The notes below the pieces were generated by a model, which was given only the letters and a program-made list of their open reading frames with translations, searched no databases and was not told the DNA's origin. From Alphaproteobacteria bacterium MarineAlpha9_Bin6 (GTDB lineage Bacteria; Pseudomonadota; Alphaproteobacteria; UBA7887), in NCBI GenBank assembly GCA_002937585.1, contig PTKE01000007.1, positions 1 through 61,404 on the forward strand: DNA of 61,404 nucleotides, given 5' to 3'. Positions 1-11,734 of this stretch are shown here, piece by piece; position 1 is the stretch's first letter; every line of letters begins with the position of its first letter. Made by a program: the position numbers and the translations under genes.

Positions 1-300
1 CAATACCCAGGATCGCCGAATAACCAGCGTGATGGATTCGTTCAGCTATCACCAAAAACCAAGGTGAGAGCAAGTTCTTCCCGTCATCGAGTTGAGTGCG
101 ACAACACACTATCGGCATTCATAGATGCAAAGCGTCTTGAACCAAATTTACGCTTGGAGATAAGTTCTAGCGGGAAACTCTTCCCACATTTTTATGGCAA
201 ACTCCCGTTAAACAACGCGCTCACAGTGATACCACTACTTTTGGATAAAGAGGGACAACACGAATTTCCACCTGATATTCCTGCCCCTAGCAACTCATGA
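1..300 (+). CDS. DUF952 family protein, C-terminal part (5' truncated by window edge)
   Basis: Frame 1 is open from base 1: QYPGSPNNQRDGFVQLSPKTKV...GKLFPHFYGKLPL...HEFP. Matches the DUF952 pattern (GS..D..DGFIHLS, FPHLYGPL). Followed by pyrD. Confidence 0.8.
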   Translation, partial: QYPGSPNNQRDGFVQLSPKTKVRASSSRHRVECDNTLSAFIDAKRLEPNLRLEISSSGKLFPHFYGKLPLNNALTVIPLLLDKEGQHEFPPDIPAPSNS

Positions 301-1370
301 TCGATTTTGGCAAAATGGGTGGCGCGGTTTTGCGCCGATTACCACCTGAGACCGCACACCGCATCGTCCTTAAAATCTTGCAATTTGGGTTGATATCATC
401 GAAACACCAACCTGACCCCCCCGTTTTAGCACACCGCTGCTGGGGGCTGGATTTCAATAATCCTATTGGACTCGCAGCTGGTTTTGATAAAGATGCAGAG
501 GCGGTTCCATCTCTTTTAGAGCAAGGATTTGGTGCTATCGAGGTGGGCACGGTCACTCCCCTTCCACAAGCCGGAAACGCTAAACCCCGTGTATTCCGCC
601 TCGGCGAAGATGATGCTGTAATTAACCGACTAGGCTTCAACAACCATGGTGTGGAAACTATCGCCAAACGCCTGGCTCGTGCCCACCCTTATAGTGGAAT
701 TATTGGGGCCAACATCGGCCCAAACCGGGATAGCGATGATCCATTTGAAGATTATCGAGCGTGCTTTACGCGCCTAGCGCCGTTAGTCGATTACCTAGTC
801 GTTAATATATCGTCACCCAACACGCCCGGGCTCCGCGCATTGCAAGACCGGGACAGCCTTAATCGATTGGTTTCAACCCTGCAGGATCGTCGCGCAGGCC
901 TGTCAAACACACGCGGCGGGTCTATACCTCTTCTAATAAAAATAGCACCCGACCTTGATGAACGCTCGCGCAGTCACATTGCGTCGGTGGCTTTAGCACT
1001 AAATTTGGATGGCCTACTGGTTGCGAACACCACCACAACGCGACCTTCACACCTTCAAAGCCCAGCCCGAAACGAACCGGGGGGTCTAAGCGGGAGACCT
1101 CTTTTCCAGAGCTCAACATCACTGCTAGCTGACATGTATAGACGCGTCGATGGATCAATACCGCTGATTGGAATTGGAGGCGTAAGCTCGGGCGACGATG
1201 CCTACATCAAGATCAGAGCAGGAGCTTCACTCGTGCAAATTTACACAGCTTTGATATATCGTGGCCCAAGCTTAATCTCACAGATCAAGTCCAGACTGGC
1301 CGCGCGAATCACCGCCGACGGTTTTGACAATATCTCATCCGTTGTCGGTGTCGATGCATCCGATTATTAG
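297..1370 (+). CDS. pyrD: Dihydroorotate dehydrogenase (quinone), class 2
   Basis: FNNPIGLAAGFDKDAEA, GFGAIEVGTVTPLPQ.GN.KPR.FRL, NRLGFNN.G, NISSPNTPGLR, IGIGGV motifs. Confidence 0.97.
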   Translation: MIDFGKMGGAVLRRLPPETAHRIVLKILQFGLISSKHQPDPPVLAHRCWGLDFNNPIGLAAGFDKDAEAVPSLLEQGFGAIEVGTVTPLPQAGNAKPRVFRLGEDDAVINRLGFNNHGVETIAKRLARAHPYSGIIGANIGPNRDSDDPFEDYRACFTRLAPLVDYLVVNISSPNTPGLRALQDRDSLNRLVSTLQDRRAGLSNTRGGSIPLLIKIAPDLDERSRSHIASVALALNLDGLLVANTTTTRPSHLQSPARNEPGGLSGRPLFQSSTSLLADMYRRVDGSIPLIGIGGVSSGDDAYIKIRAGASLVQIYTALIYRGPSLISQIKSRLAARITADGFDNISSVVGVDASDY

Positions 1371-1492
1371 ACGACAAAACAGTAGCCGTGATTTTAATGG
1401 ACTATTACATCTAACGTAATGTTGCAGCTTTAAGAGCTGTCCAGGCGGTCTGGATTCAACCCTAGCTAGAGAAACCGGATTCAGGATTACAC

Positions 1493-2368
1493 ATGCAAAT
1501 CAAGGTCACGATGCAATTGGCTCCTTTGGCTACAAAATTTGACGCATTTATTCTGGATATATGGGGTGTATTGATGGACGGTGAAACGCCTTATCCTGGC
1601 GCTTCGGAGTGCTTGCAAGAGATTCGTGGCATTGGGAAACGTGTCATTTTGCTATCTAACGCACCACGGCAGGCATCTTTAGTCGCAGAACGGCTGCACT
1701 CGATCGGCATTGATCGCGTACTCTACGACTACATCCTAACTTCAGGCGAAGCAAGCCGATTAGCGCTCGCTACACGTACTAACCCACATATAGCCGCACT
1801 TGGCCGATCATATTTCTATATAGGACCGAGGCGCGACCAAGATTTGCTCAAAGGACTTGACTACGTCCGCACCAATAACCTGGAAAAGGCCGATTTCGTT
1901 CTAGCAACAGGTGTAATCGACGACACAGATAAACTCGATCGATACGAAACCTATCTTCAAGTTGCTGCGACCAACCAACTCTCTTTGATTTGTGCAAACC
2001 CCGATAACATCGTCGTCCGCCAAAATGGCGACCGAGTGATTTGCGCAGGTGCAATAGCTAATCGATATCAAGAGCTAGGCGGCACAGCACATTACTTCGG
2101 GAAACCCTATCCAACGTTTTATGAGACTTGTTTAAACCAGCTAAAAGGCGTTGCTCAAAACCGCATATTGGCCGTGGGCGACACACTCCACACCGATATC
2201 AAGGGCGCCCAGGCCGTTGGCTTGACGACTGCTTTAGTGCTGGGCGGAATTTTGGCGAAGCAACTCAACATTGCCTGGGGTGAAGCGCCTGCGCCCAACC
2301 GCCTCGAGAGGCTGTGCACAGATCAGGGTATCTTTCCAGACTTCGCGTTGCCTACCTTCACATGGTAG
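1493..2368 (+). CDS. HAD superfamily class IIA hydrolase (TIGR01459-like)
   Basis: DxWGVLMDG motif I, LSNAPR, FGKPYPTFYE, AVGDTLHTDIKGA. Confidence 0.9.
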   Translation: MQIKVTMQLAPLATKFDAFILDIWGVLMDGETPYPGASECLQEIRGIGKRVILLSNAPRQASLVAERLHSIGIDRVLYDYILTSGEASRLALATRTNPHIAALGRSYFYIGPRRDQDLLKGLDYVRTNNLEKADFVLATGVIDDTDKLDRYETYLQVAATNQLSLICANPDNIVVRQNGDRVICAGAIANRYQELGGTAHYFGKPYPTFYETCLNQLKGVAQNRILAVGDTLHTDIKGAQAVGLTTALVLGGILAKQLNIAWGEAPAPNRLERLCTDQGIFPDFALPTFTW

Positions 2369-2381
2369 AGAACTGTCATGG

Positions 2382-3095
2382 CTAACTTTTCCCCCACGGA
2401 CCCTGACGTGAACCCAAAAACAATTGACCCGCGCGATGCTTAAATACTCCAATCAGCATAACCCCTGACAGAAACCCACCCACGTGTGCCAACCAGGCAA
2501 CGCCCCCGGTCCCGGGTTGCACCCCAATCGCGTTTACGATTTGGATCACAATCCAACCACCGAGCACGATCACAGCCGGCAGACGAACAAAAGTCCAAAA
2601 TATTCCCAGAAACACAAAGGTCAGTATTCGCGCACGCGGATGCAGCAATAGGTAAGCGCCAAGAATTCCAGCTACTGCTCCGCTCGCTCCAATCATCGGA
2701 ATATTTGACATCGGCTCAACATATGCCTGGAGTAACGCCGCAACAGCACCGCATACCAAATAGAATATCAGGAATCTAAGGTGACCCATGGAGTCCTCCA
2801 CGTTGTTCCCGAAAATCCACAGATAGAGCATGTTCCCGAGCAAGTGTAACCAACCACCATGCAGAAACATCGATGACAGCACAGTAAATGTATTGGGCAC
2901 CAATTGGACTTCAGGTGGGAGCGCATGTGGGCCAATTAGCACCGAGGGAATCATGCCCAGTGAGAATATGGCGCGCTCAAAATCTGCCTCCGAAAGTGAA
3001 AGTTGCCAAAGAAAGATTACCGAACAAGCTACAATTAAACCGACTGTGACTATCGGTTTTATACGCGTGGGCTGGTCGTCATGGAGTGGTACCAC
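2382..3095 (-). CDS. Rhomboid family intramembrane serine protease
   Basis: GASGAVAGILGAY catalytic Ser motif, HVGGFLSG catalytic His, multiple TM segments. Confidence 0.92.
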   Translation of the reverse strand: MVPLHDDQPTRIKPIVTVGLIVACSVIFLWQLSLSEADFERAIFSLGMIPSVLIGPHALPPEVQLVPNTFTVLSSMFLHGGWLHLLGNMLYLWIFGNNVEDSMGHLRFLIFYLVCGAVAALLQAYVEPMSNIPMIGASGAVAGILGAYLLLHPRARILTFVFLGIFWTFVRLPAVIVLGGWIVIQIVNAIGVQPGTGGVAWLAHVGGFLSGVMLIGVFKHRAGQLFLGSRQGPWGKS

Positions 3096-3143
3096 GTTCC
3101 CTGGTCTTCTGAGGTTTTCAGTCTACGCCGCAGTTGCAGCAAA

Positions 3144-4082
3144 TTATGAATGGGTCCCGAAAGCAACACGAAGCTCTGCGCCTGCCGCATTGGACGCGGC
3201 TCTAGCATCATCAAGGAGACCTGGAGCTTGAAAAAATGCGTGTGTCATACGGGGAAACAACTTGTACTTAACCTGCACGCCCGACGAAATCAATTTTTCG
3301 GCATAAACCTTCCCTTCATCGACCAATGGATCTATTCCCGCGCCGATCACCAATGCTGGAGGTAACCCCGCATGACTCTCAGCGCGCAATGGTGCACATC
3401 GCCAATCGGTGCGCTGATCAAGGTTCGGCACATATTGCTCCCAGAAATATGTCATCCGATGCCCCGGCAGCATCGGCGCATTAGCAAAAGTTTTATACGA
3501 ATCTCTTTTAAGGTCGGAGTCTACCACTGGATAGATCAGGAGTTGGAACGCCAAATCAGGACCAGATTCTCTTGCACCAAGAGCGGTCACCGCTGCCAAA
3601 TTACCTCCTGCACTGTCACCCCCTACCGCAACGCGGGTGGGATCACCATCAAACCGCCTAGCATTCTCGACTACCCATTGAAGTGCCGCCAGACTGTCAG
3701 AAACAGCAGCGGGGAACGGGTGTTCCGGGGCCAAACGGTATTCCACGGATATACTTAGGCAACCCCCGGCCCGAGTGAGCCCGCGCACACCTCTGTCATG
3801 GCTATTTAGACTGCCCAACACCCATCCACCGCCGTGGTAATAAACGAGGATTGGGTGCGGCCCTTGTCCCTCCGGCTTGTATACGCGCGCAGCCATCGGG
3901 CCGCCGGGGGCCGGAATCGTGAAATCCATCACGGAAGTTACTTCGTCGTACGGCCCATAAAAGCGTTTGGCGCGATCATCGGTGATTTCACGCGCTTGCA
4001 CGGGAGGCACCGTGGTCTGATCAGGATAATCGGCCCCTGCCAAATTGCTAAGCAAAGCACTCAATTGCGGGTGTATGTCCAC
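3144..4082 (-). CDS. Alpha/beta hydrolase (HSL family esterase/lipase)
   Basis: HGGGWVLG oxyanion-hole motif, GDSAGGNLA nucleophile elbow, C-terminal DP.VDEG and MTHAFF. Confidence 0.93.
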   Translation of the reverse strand: MDIHPQLSALLSNLAGADYPDQTTVPPVQAREITDDRAKRFYGPYDEVTSVMDFTIPAPGGPMAARVYKPEGQGPHPILVYYHGGGWVLGSLNSHDRGVRGLTRAGGCLSISVEYRLAPEHPFPAAVSDSLAALQWVVENARRFDGDPTRVAVGGDSAGGNLAAVTALGARESGPDLAFQLLIYPVVDSDLKRDSYKTFANAPMLPGHRMTYFWEQYVPNLDQRTDWRCAPLRAESHAGLPPALVIGAGIDPLVDEGKVYAEKLISSGVQVKYKLFPRMTHAFFQAPGLLDDARAASNAAGAELRVAFGTHS

Positions 4083-4202
4083 AGTTTACTCTCCAATGCC
4101 GATACCGCGCCGAGTGATGCTAGGCGAGGTCAGGCAAACGTTATAGACTTGAGTGCCTCAGGATTAGCACAAACTCAAGGTTTGGGATAACGCGACAAAG
4201 CC

Positions 4203-6353
4203 ATGGCTGGCAACGAAAAACATGATCTCGCGGCATGGGAAGCTGCGGTAAGAAGGGACTTAAAGGGGCGTTCTCCGGAAAGTCTGATTCAGCGGACGCC
4301 TGAAGGGGTCGATATCAAGCCGCTTTACACTGCGGAGGATCTCTCAGTTCTCGAGCATCTCGATACACTGCCAGGTGTCCCACCATTCGTGCGCGGACCG
4401 CGCGCTACCATGTATACTGGCCGACCGTGGACTATTCGCCAGTACGCCGGTTTTTCAACAGCCGAGAGATCAAACAAATTTTATCGAGAAAATCTGCGTG
4501 CTGGTCAAAAGGGATTATCGGTGGCATTCGATCTCGCCACCCACCGAGGCTACGATTCTGACCATCCTCGGGTAACTGGCGACGTTGGCAAAGCCGGTGT
4601 TGCAATTGATACAGTCGAGGACATGAAAATTTTATTCGACGGCATTCCCCTCGATGAAATAAGCGTATCCATGACCATGAATGGGGCAGTGCTCCCTGTT
4701 TTGGCTGGCTATGTGGTGGCAGCGGAAGAACAGGGTGTTCCACAAACAAAATTAACCGGCACAATCCAAAATGACATCCTCAAGGAATTTATGGTTCGCA
4801 ACACATACATTTACCCGCCGGAGCCAAGTATGCGAATCGTTGCTGATATCATCGAGTACAGCGCGTGCCATATGCCGCGATACAATTCGATTTCGATTTC
4901 CGGCTACCACATGCAAGAAGCTGGTGCGACTGCAGTCCAAGAACTTGCATTCACCCTGGCTGATGGTCTCGAGTACGTTCGCTTGGCGCTCGAGCGTGGC
5001 CTAGACATCGATGAGTTCGCTCCGCGACTATCTTTCTTTTTCTGCATTGGTATGAACTTTTTCATGGAAGTAGCCAAACTGCGTGCTGCTCGACTGTTAT
5101 GGTCGAAACTCTTGGGTCAGTTTTCGCCGAAAAATCCAATGAGCCTAGCTCTCCGTACTCATTGCCAGACATCGGGTGTAAGCCTTACAGAACAGGATCC
5201 ACACAACAACATAATTAGAACTACAATTGAAGCGATGGCCGGGGTGCTTGGTGGCACCCAATCATTACACACTAATTCCTTCGATGAAGCAGTCGCATTG
5301 CCTACGTCTTTTTCAGCCCAGATCGCACGAAACACGCAACTAATTCTTCAGGAGGAAGCGGGTCTCACTGACGTCGTGGATCCACTTGGCGGGAGTTATT
5401 ACATCGAATCCCTGACGGCGAGTCTAGCTAAACATGCTACCCAGTTGCTTAATGAAGTTGAGGAGGCGGGAGGCATGACAAAGGCTGTCGCGGCTGGCAT
5501 ACCAAAACTCCGTATCGAAGAAGCCGCCGCTGCCCGGCAAGTCCGCATCGAACGCGGAGAAGAAGTTGTAGTTGGCGTAAATAAATTTATCTCAGAGGAT
5601 CAGCCCGCCATCGATATTCTGGAAATTGACAATGAGGAGGTTCGCGCCGCACAAATCGAGCGGCTTAAGTTTGTCCGGTCAGCACGGGATGAATCTGCGT
5701 GTCAGGCATCTTTAGCCTTGCTGACAGAAGCTGGTCATACCGGAGAAGGTAATTTGTTGGCACTATCGATTGAAGCTATGCGAGCCCGTGCAACCGTGGG
5801 AGAAGTATCGCAAGCGCTAGAGGCTAGTTTTACCCGCTATCGCGCAATTACACAGAATGTCTCTGGTGTTTATAGCGCCAACTATGGCACAGACGAAAAT
5901 TTTACACGCATTCAAAGAAAGGTCGAATCCTTCTCCAAAATTGAGGGGCGTCGGCCACGAATGTTGGTAGTCAAGCTCGGACAAGACGGCCATGATCGGG
6001 GTGCAAAAGTAATTGCGACCGCGTTCGCTGATATCGGATTTGACGTTGATATTGCTCCGCTGTTCCAAACCCCAGAAGAAGCGGCCCGCCAAGCTGTGGA
6101 GGCGGACGTGCACGTGGTCGGCGTCTCAAGCCAAGCAGCGGGACACAACACGTTAGTACCTGAGTTGATCAGCGCGCTTCGCGATCTTGATGCCAACAAC
6201 ATATTGATTGTTTGTGGCGGGGTGATCCCGTCAAAGGACTACGGTTTCCTAAAATCGTCAGGAGTTGCTGCAATTTATGGACCGGGCAGCAATATCCCGC
6301 GGGCTGCTAGCGAGATTTTGGACCTGATCCAGACACAAAAGGCGGCAGCATGA
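4203..6353 (+). CDS. scpA: Methylmalonyl-CoA mutase (single-chain, B12-binding domain included)
   Basis: 716 aa; [36 protein letters not shown]12 motif [13 protein letters not shown] and a GG near the C-terminus. Confidence 0.97.
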   Translation: MAGNEKHDLAAWEAAVRRDLKGRSPESLIQRTPEGVDIKPLYTAEDLSVLEHLDTLPGVPPFVRGPRATMYTGRPWTIRQYAGFSTAERSNKFYRENLRAGQKGLSVAFDLATHRGYDSDHPRVTGDVGKAGVAIDTVEDMKILFDGIPLDEISVSMTMNGAVLPVLAGYVVAAEEQGVPQTKLTGTIQNDILKEFMVRNTYIYPPEPSMRIVADIIEYSACHMPRYNSISISGYHMQEAGATAVQELAFTLADGLEYVRLALERGLDIDEFAPRLSFFFCIGMNFFMEVAKLRAARLLWSKLLGQFSPKNPMSLALRTHCQTSGVSLTEQDPHNNIIRTTIEAMAGVLGGTQSLHTNSFDEAVALPTSFSAQIARNTQLILQEEAGLTDVVDPLGGSYYIESLTASLAKHATQLLNEVEEAGGMTKAVAAGIPKLRIEEAAAARQVRIERGEEVVVGVNKFISEDQPAIDILEIDNEEVRAAQIERLKFVRSARDESACQASLALLTEAGHTGEGNLLALSIEAMRARATVGEVSQALEASFTRYRAITQNVSGVYSANYGTDENFTRIQRKVESFSKIEGRRPRMLVVKLGQDGHDRGAKVIATAFADIGFDVDIAPLFQTPEEAARQAVEADVHVVGVSSQAAGHNTLVPELISALRDLDANNILIVCGGVIPSKDYGFLKSSGVAAIYGPGSNIPRAASEILDLIQTQKAAA

Positions 6354-6419
6354 CGGCTCCCGAAGAGTTGTGCTAATAGACGCAGATAACGACAAGCGGC
6401 GCGCCTGAAGGCAGATGTT

Positions 6420-7421
6420 GTGGCGGACAGAGTTCCCAGCACAGTAGCAAAGATGGCAGCTGATGTGCGGTCTAATGACCGCCGCGCAGTTGCACAGGCA
6501 ATCACTCTCATTGAATCAACTCGCCCTGACCATCGCGCAAATGCGGAACAGTTATTAGCGAGTCTACTAGGCGATACAGGTAAAACTATTCGACTTGGCA
6601 TCTCTGGTCCGCCAGGCGTTGGAAAATCAACCTACATTGAAACACTGGGCCTTTATTTGATTGGAATCGGCCATAAAGTAGCGATCTTAACCATTGATCC
6701 TACCAGCGCTCGGAGTGGAGGCTCGATTCTTGGTGATAAAACCCGCATGGAGCGGCTGGCGCGAGAAACCAATGTCTTTATCAGACCGAGTCCGAGCGGT
6801 GGCTCCCTTGGCGGAGTTGCCAGACGCACGCGCGAAGTGATGCTCGTCTGCGAGGCAGCAGGTCACGATGTCGTGATTGTGGAAACGGTCGGCGTAGGAC
6901 AATCAGAAATAGCTGTTCGTGATATGGTCGACATGTTCATATTGCTTACTCAACCCGCTAGCGGCGACGAATTGCAGGGAATCAAACGTGGGGTTGTCGA
7001 AATTGCGGACCTCCTACTCGTCAATAAGGCCGACGGAGAACTCTTGACTGCCGCCAAACGTACCCAGACTGATTACACCAGCGCCCTCCGACTATTGCGG
7101 CCTGTTTCCGTGGGTTGGACCACGCCAGTGCTTACCTGCTCTGCCCTCCACGAGATTGGAGTAGACACGACTTGGCGCACGGTTGAGGACTACTGGGTGG
7201 TGATGGGGAAAAACGGTGCCTTTGACCAGCGCCGCCGCAACCAGGACGTGGCGTGGATGTGGGCAGAGATCAAAGACACATTGAACGAACGGTTTCGGGC
7301 CGCTCCAGTTGTAGCTGCAAAAATTGAGGATCTTGAAAGACAAGTCGCAAATGGCACTTTGGCCCCTGCAACTGGCGCACAAAAACTGTTGGCTGCTTTT
7401 TTAGGAGATAACCGGCTTTGA
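6420..7421 (+). CDS. meaB: Methylmalonyl Co-A mutase-associated GTPase MeaB
   Basis: GISGPPGVGKST P-loop, DPTSARSGGSILGDKTRM, VETVGVGQSE, NKADGE; directly after the mutase. Confidence 0.96.
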   Translation: MADRVPSTVAKMAADVRSNDRRAVAQAITLIESTRPDHRANAEQLLASLLGDTGKTIRLGISGPPGVGKSTYIETLGLYLIGIGHKVAILTIDPTSARSGGSILGDKTRMERLARETNVFIRPSPSGGSLGGVARRTREVMLVCEAAGHDVVIVETVGVGQSEIAVRDMVDMFILLTQPASGDELQGIKRGVVEIADLLLVNKADGELLTAAKRTQTDYTSALRLLRPVSVGWTTPVLTCSALHEIGVDTTWRTVEDYWVVMGKNGAFDQRRRNQDVAWMWAEIKDTLNERFRAAPVVAAKIEDLERQVANGTLAPATGAQKLLAAFLGDNRL

Positions 7422-7486
7422 CCTTGACCGAAATCTCTTGCTCGCCTAGAACTTCGCGGCTGGGGGTATCAACACCCAACCCACTA

Positions 7487-7508
7487 TAAGATATAGGTAA
7501 GATATAGG
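7487..7508 (+). repeat. Perfect 11-bp tandem duplication TAAGATATAGG x2 just upstream of rpmB
   Basis: Direct reading: TAAGATATAGG (7487-7497) followed by TAAGATATAGG (7498-7508). Confidence 0.85.
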
Positions 7509-7518
7509 ATCCAATGCA

Positions 7519-7803
7519 ATGGCCCGGCGCTGTGATTTGACTGGCCGAACAGTTCAAAGTGGGAACAACGTAAGCCACGCGAACAACAGGACGCGTAGGC
7601 GGTTTCTGCCTAACTTACAAAATGTTTCGCTGTACAGCGAAGTATTGCAGCATACGGTTAGATTTCGGGCAACTGTTTATGCTGTCCGCTCTGTCGAGCA
7701 CAGGGGTGGCCTTGACGCTTTTCTCAAAAAGGCACCTGACGCAGCGCTATCTGTTCATGCTCAGCGTATCAAGCGACGGATTCTTAAAGCAACCGTAGCT
7801 TGA
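7519..7803 (+). CDS. rpmB: 50S ribosomal protein L28
   Basis: [34 protein letters not shown], classic bL28 N-terminus. Confidence 0.97.
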   Translation: MARRCDLTGRTVQSGNNVSHANNRTRRRFLPNLQNVSLYSEVLQHTVRFRATVYAVRSVEHRGGLDAFLKKAPDAALSVHAQRIKRRILKATVA

Positions 7804-7825
7804 TTTTAGTGGCAGAGCGGCCGCA

Positions 7826-8785
7826 TTATTCCATTTCTACAAATTCGAACATAAGCAACAAAGTCCGCTGACGTGGGCTGTAATTGTCGTCCGATAAAAG
7901 GTAGACTAGTAATGCGCCGCATGGACCGTGGCGCACCGCAAGCGCCTCGAAGTTATCAAGTGGTATCGGCGGACCCAATTCAACGAATTGTCGTGGCTGA
8001 AGGCGTGCGCCTGCAGTGATGGTGACAACATCTAACAGCATGAGACGCACCGCAACCCCTCGGCGTTCGGTATACCCTCGTTCGAGAACAAGAACCCGAC
8101 GATCATCCATCCTCACTGCATCACTAGGCCTAAAATATCCGTCATATGGGTAACTAAATGATTCTGATTGAGTCACGCCAAATACCCACCCTGACATAGC
8201 CGAAGCAGATGGCCCGCTTTCAGCAATCGCAATCAGTCGTTCACCATCCAACATTGCTAGCGCCTCAATTCCTCTATTGTGGGGTAGACCTTTAAGAATT
8301 GAAGCGACACGCAGAGAACGCGCAACAGCATTTGTGCCGGAATACTGCCATAACCGGTGAGGCCGCTCAAACGCCACAACAAAATCCCCATTCGGGAGGC
8401 GAACCAGGGCTTCCGCATCTAACCGAACACTGCCTTCGTTATACTGCGCGTCTACGGATAGCATTGGCGTAAGCTCTCCGACATTGATGGAGACCAGGTC
8501 TCCATTTAAATCGTATCCAAGCCTAGCCTGCAGCCACCAACCCCGATCCGAGACAGCGACCAACTCCGCACCATCACTACTTATTACCAGCCCCGATAAA
8601 CCACCGAAGCGGGCATCTGGTGACGTTAGTTCGAAACCACCTCTATAGATCAGCGTTCCATTAGGCCCATCTAACTGTGTCCCTGTGTCAAGCGAGAGAG
8701 AATTCGCGAATACATCAATCGGTTCGGCGCTTGTACCTGAAACGAAGGACAAACTCCCCAAAACGATGAGGAAAAATACAACCAT
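7826..8785 (-). CDS. Secreted esterase-like activity of phytase family protein
   Basis: N-terminal signal-like segment; FGGLSGLVISSDGAELVAVSDRGWW and FEALAV.HGP patterns of the family. Confidence 0.8.
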   Translation of the reverse strand: MVVFFLIVLGSLSFVSGTSAEPIDVFANSLSLDTGTQLDGPNGTLIYRGGFELTSPDARFGGLSGLVISSDGAELVAVSDRGWWLQARLGYDLNGDLVSINVGELTPMLSVDAQYNEGSVRLDAEALVRLPNGDFVVAFERPHRLWQYSGTNAVARSLRVASILKGLPHNRGIEALAMLDGERLIAIAESGPSASAMSGWVFGVTQSESFSYPYDGYFRPSDAVRMDDRRVLVLERGYTERRGVAVRLMLLDVVTITAGARLQPRQFVELGPPIPLDNFEALAVRHGPCGALLVYLLSDDNYSPRQRTLLLMFEFVEME

Positions 8786-8811
8786 TTATCTCAAGGAAGC
8801 ACTCAGATCAA

Positions 8812-10692
8812 TCAAACGTGCGCGGTGCGTCTAACAGGCACGACAGAGCCGGCTGTGACTTCCTCGTCAAATAATTCCGCAAGCTTGTCGATCATGGTAC
8901 CGCCCAATTGTTCAGCATCTACAATGGTAACAGCGCGCCTGTAATAACGAGTAACATCGTGCCCAATACCAATTGCGACTAATTCTACGGGAGAAACTGT
9001 TTCAATCCAGGAGATGACTTCTCTCAAATTCTGGTCAAGATAGTTTCCGGAATTCACCGAGAGAGTCGCGTCATCCACCGGCGCACCATCAGAAATCATC
9101 ATTAATATTCGGCGCTGCTCGTGCCGGCCCAACAATCGCTCGTGCGCCCAAAGCAAGGCTTCACCATCTATATTCTCCTTGAGGAGTCCCTCACGTAACA
9201 TCAAGCCGAGATTGCGCCGGGCTCGCCGATAAGGCATGTCCGCAGTTTTGTAAATGATATGGCGAAGCTCGTTAAGCCGACCGGGATTAGTACGCTTGCC
9301 TTCCGCAAGCCAACGTTCTCTCACGCGGCCTCCCTTCCAGGACCTAGTGGTAAAACCCAGAATTTCGACTTTCACACCGCACCTTTCCAGCGTGCGAGCA
9401 AAAATATCAGCACTCATTGCCGCAACCGTAATTGGTCGTCCGCGCATTGACCCTGAGTTGTCCAAAAGCAGAGTTACCACCGTGTCCCGGAACGACGTCT
9501 CCTTTTCAAGCTTGTACGATAAAGGATAGGTTGGATTAACTACGACTCGGGCAAGCCTTGCCGCATCAAGCAGACCTTCGTCCAAATCGAATTGCCAAGC
9601 CCGAGTCTGTTTAGCTAACAAACGACGCTGCAAACGATTTGCAAGACGCGTTATAATGCCTTGCAAGCTCGTCAACTGCTGATCGAGATGGGTTCGTAGG
9701 CGAGTTAGCTCATCAGCTGTGCACAACTCATTCGCATCAATAATCTCATCAAACTCTTCCTCATATGCATGGTAGCCTCTTCCCGAATTAGAACCGCCTA
9801 ATGGAGACCTCCATGGTTCGCCCTTTGTATCCGCCTCATTTCCATCGGCGAGTTCACCATCATCGGTGATCTCTGTCTGAAGTTCATCGGAATCGATAGT
9901 ATCAACATCAGATTCGTCTGCGCCATCGGCACCTAAAGTGTCAACAGTCGCGTCAGATTCTTCACCTTCACCTTCTCCATCAACCGTATCTTGATCGCTC
10001 TCAGAGTCATTTCCGTCGGCATCAAGGTCTGGGTCATTTTCGTCTTCCTCGGCGAGATCGAGATGCGCAATTAGACGCCGCGCTAACTTCGAAAAGTCAC
10101 CTTGCTCCTCAACTGCGGTAGCTAGATCGTCGAAATCCGTCGCTATCTTCTCCTCTAACCATGGGCGCCACAACTCGACCATACAAGTGGCCGAAGGCGG
10201 GGGAATTGCGCCCGTAATCCGCTGACGAGCCAACATTCGTACGGCTTCAACCATCGGTGCTTGGTTACGTTCACTTACCTGCTCAAAACCTTTTTTTTGA
10301 CATTGCGCCTCGAGCATAGCTTCCAAATTGTGCGCGACGCCTTTCATGTGTCGAGCTCCTAACGCCTCGCAGCGTACTTGCTCAATGGCATCGTAAATCT
10401 CCCGGGCGGTTTCTCCGGGCGGACATCGAGCAGAATGCACTGCCGCATCATGGTGGCGCAATCGAAGCGCAAAAGAGTCACCAGTACCACGAATCTCCGC
10501 GAGATCTTGTTCGGTAGGCTCAAGTGGCGGAAGTGGCAAACTAGCGCTCACACCATCCGTCACTGTAGCTGTAGCGCTAAATGTGACCTCAAGATCCGAC
10601 GACTGAGCGATCGCGCGCACAGCTACTCCAACAGCTCGCCTAAATCTTTCTCTATGGTCGATTGGGGAGCTACTCATTGCGTAGCTAACCAA
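8812..10692 (-). CDS. cobT: Aerobic cobaltochelatase subunit CobT
   Basis: Acidic central region, C-terminal VWA/MIDAS-like [14 protein letters not shown], partner cobS directly upstream. Confidence 0.95.
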   Translation of the reverse strand: MVSYAMSSSPIDHRERFRRAVGVAVRAIAQSSDLEVTFSATATVTDGVSASLPLPPLEPTEQDLAEIRGTGDSFALRLRHHDAAVHSARCPPGETAREIYDAIEQVRCEALGARHMKGVAHNLEAMLEAQCQKKGFEQVSERNQAPMVEAVRMLARQRITGAIPPPSATCMVELWRPWLEEKIATDFDDLATAVEEQGDFSKLARRLIAHLDLAEEDENDPDLDADGNDSESDQDTVDGEGEGEESDATVDTLGADGADESDVDTIDSDELQTEITDDGELADGNEADTKGEPWRSPLGGSNSGRGYHAYEEEFDEIIDANELCTADELTRLRTHLDQQLTSLQGIITRLANRLQRRLLAKQTRAWQFDLDEGLLDAARLARVVVNPTYPLSYKLEKETSFRDTVVTLLLDNSGSMRGRPITVAAMSADIFARTLERCGVKVEILGFTTRSWKGGRVRERWLAEGKRTNPGRLNELRHIIYKTADMPYRRARRNLGLMLREGLLKENIDGEALLWAHERLLGRHEQRRILMMISDGAPVDDATLSVNSGNYLDQNLREVISWIETVSPVELVAIGIGHDVTRYYRRAVTIVDAEQLGGTMIDKLAELFDEEVTAGSVVPVRRTAHV

Positions 10693-11689
10693 GCACTGCT
10701 GTCGCAGCTGACTCTGGTAATTCCTCCCCCATACAGCGTTGATAATATTCAGCTATCAACGGCCGCTCAAGCTCATCGCATTTATTCAGAAAAGTCGTCC
10801 TGAAACCGAAGGCGACGTCGTTAAAGATTTCAGCATTTTCAGCCCACATAATAACGGTTCTCGGAGACATAACGGTTGATATGTCGCCATTTACAAAGCC
10901 AGAACGTGTCAACGCCGCAACATCAACCATCGCAGAGATCGCTTTCTTCCCCTCATCAGAATTGTGGGAATTTAACTTCGATCTAACAATTTCTACCTCT
11001 TCATCGTGCGACAAATAGTTAAGTGTGGCAACGATATTCCACCTATCCATTTGACCTTGATTAATCTGCTGTGTCCCATGATACAGGCCTGAAGTGTCTC
11101 CAAGTCCAATCGTATTCGCTGTAGCAAAAAGACGAAAAGCAGGGTGCGGATCGATGATACGATTCTGGTCTAACAGAGTCATCTTGCCGTCAACCTCGAG
11201 CACACGCTGAATAACGAACATAACGTCTGGTCTGCCGGCATCATATTCGTCAAATACAAGCGCAGTAGGTGATTGTAGAGCCCACGGCAACATACCCTCA
11301 CGAAACTCCGTAACCTGCTTACCATCGCGAATGACAATCGCGTCCTTGCCAATCAGGTCAATACGACTGATATGACTATCGAGGTTAATGCGGATACAGG
11401 CCCAGTTGAGGCGCGACGCTACTTGCTCGATATGGGTGGATTTTCCGGTGCCATGATAACCCTGGATCAAAACCCTTCGGTTATAGGCAAAGCCAGCCAG
11501 TATCGCGAGTGACGTTTCAGGGTCGAATCGATACGATTCATCGACAACAGGAACATATTCGTCGGGGTCCGAAAAAGCCGGAACCTCCATATCACTATCT
11601 ATACCGAAAGTTTGGCGCACTGATATTTTGATATCGGGTTGCCGCGCGGCAGATCCGTTTGAAGTATCAGAGGTAATGGTTTTGACCAT
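10685..11689 (-). CDS. cobS: Aerobic cobaltochelatase subunit CobS (AAA+ ATPase)
   Basis: [24 protein letters not shown] Walker [22 protein letters not shown] Walker B region. Confidence 0.97.
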   Translation of the reverse strand: MVKTITSDTSNGSAARQPDIKISVRQTFGIDSDMEVPAFSDPDEYVPVVDESYRFDPETSLAILAGFAYNRRVLIQGYHGTGKSTHIEQVASRLNWACIRINLDSHISRIDLIGKDAIVIRDGKQVTEFREGMLPWALQSPTALVFDEYDAGRPDVMFVIQRVLEVDGKMTLLDQNRIIDPHPAFRLFATANTIGLGDTSGLYHGTQQINQGQMDRWNIVATLNYLSHDEEVEIVRSKLNSHNSDEGKKAISAMVDVAALTRSGFVNGDISTVMSPRTVIMWAENAEIFNDVAFGFRTTFLNKCDELERPLIAEYYQRCMGEELPESAATAVLG

Positions 11690-11734
11690 GAATCGGTATC
11701 CCGTTATTAACTTTCAAAGGGAATTGACTATTGT

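Noticed and set aside
9800-10080. Low-complexity acidic stretch
   Set aside because: This is the normal Asp/Glu-rich linker of CobT, not a repeat element.
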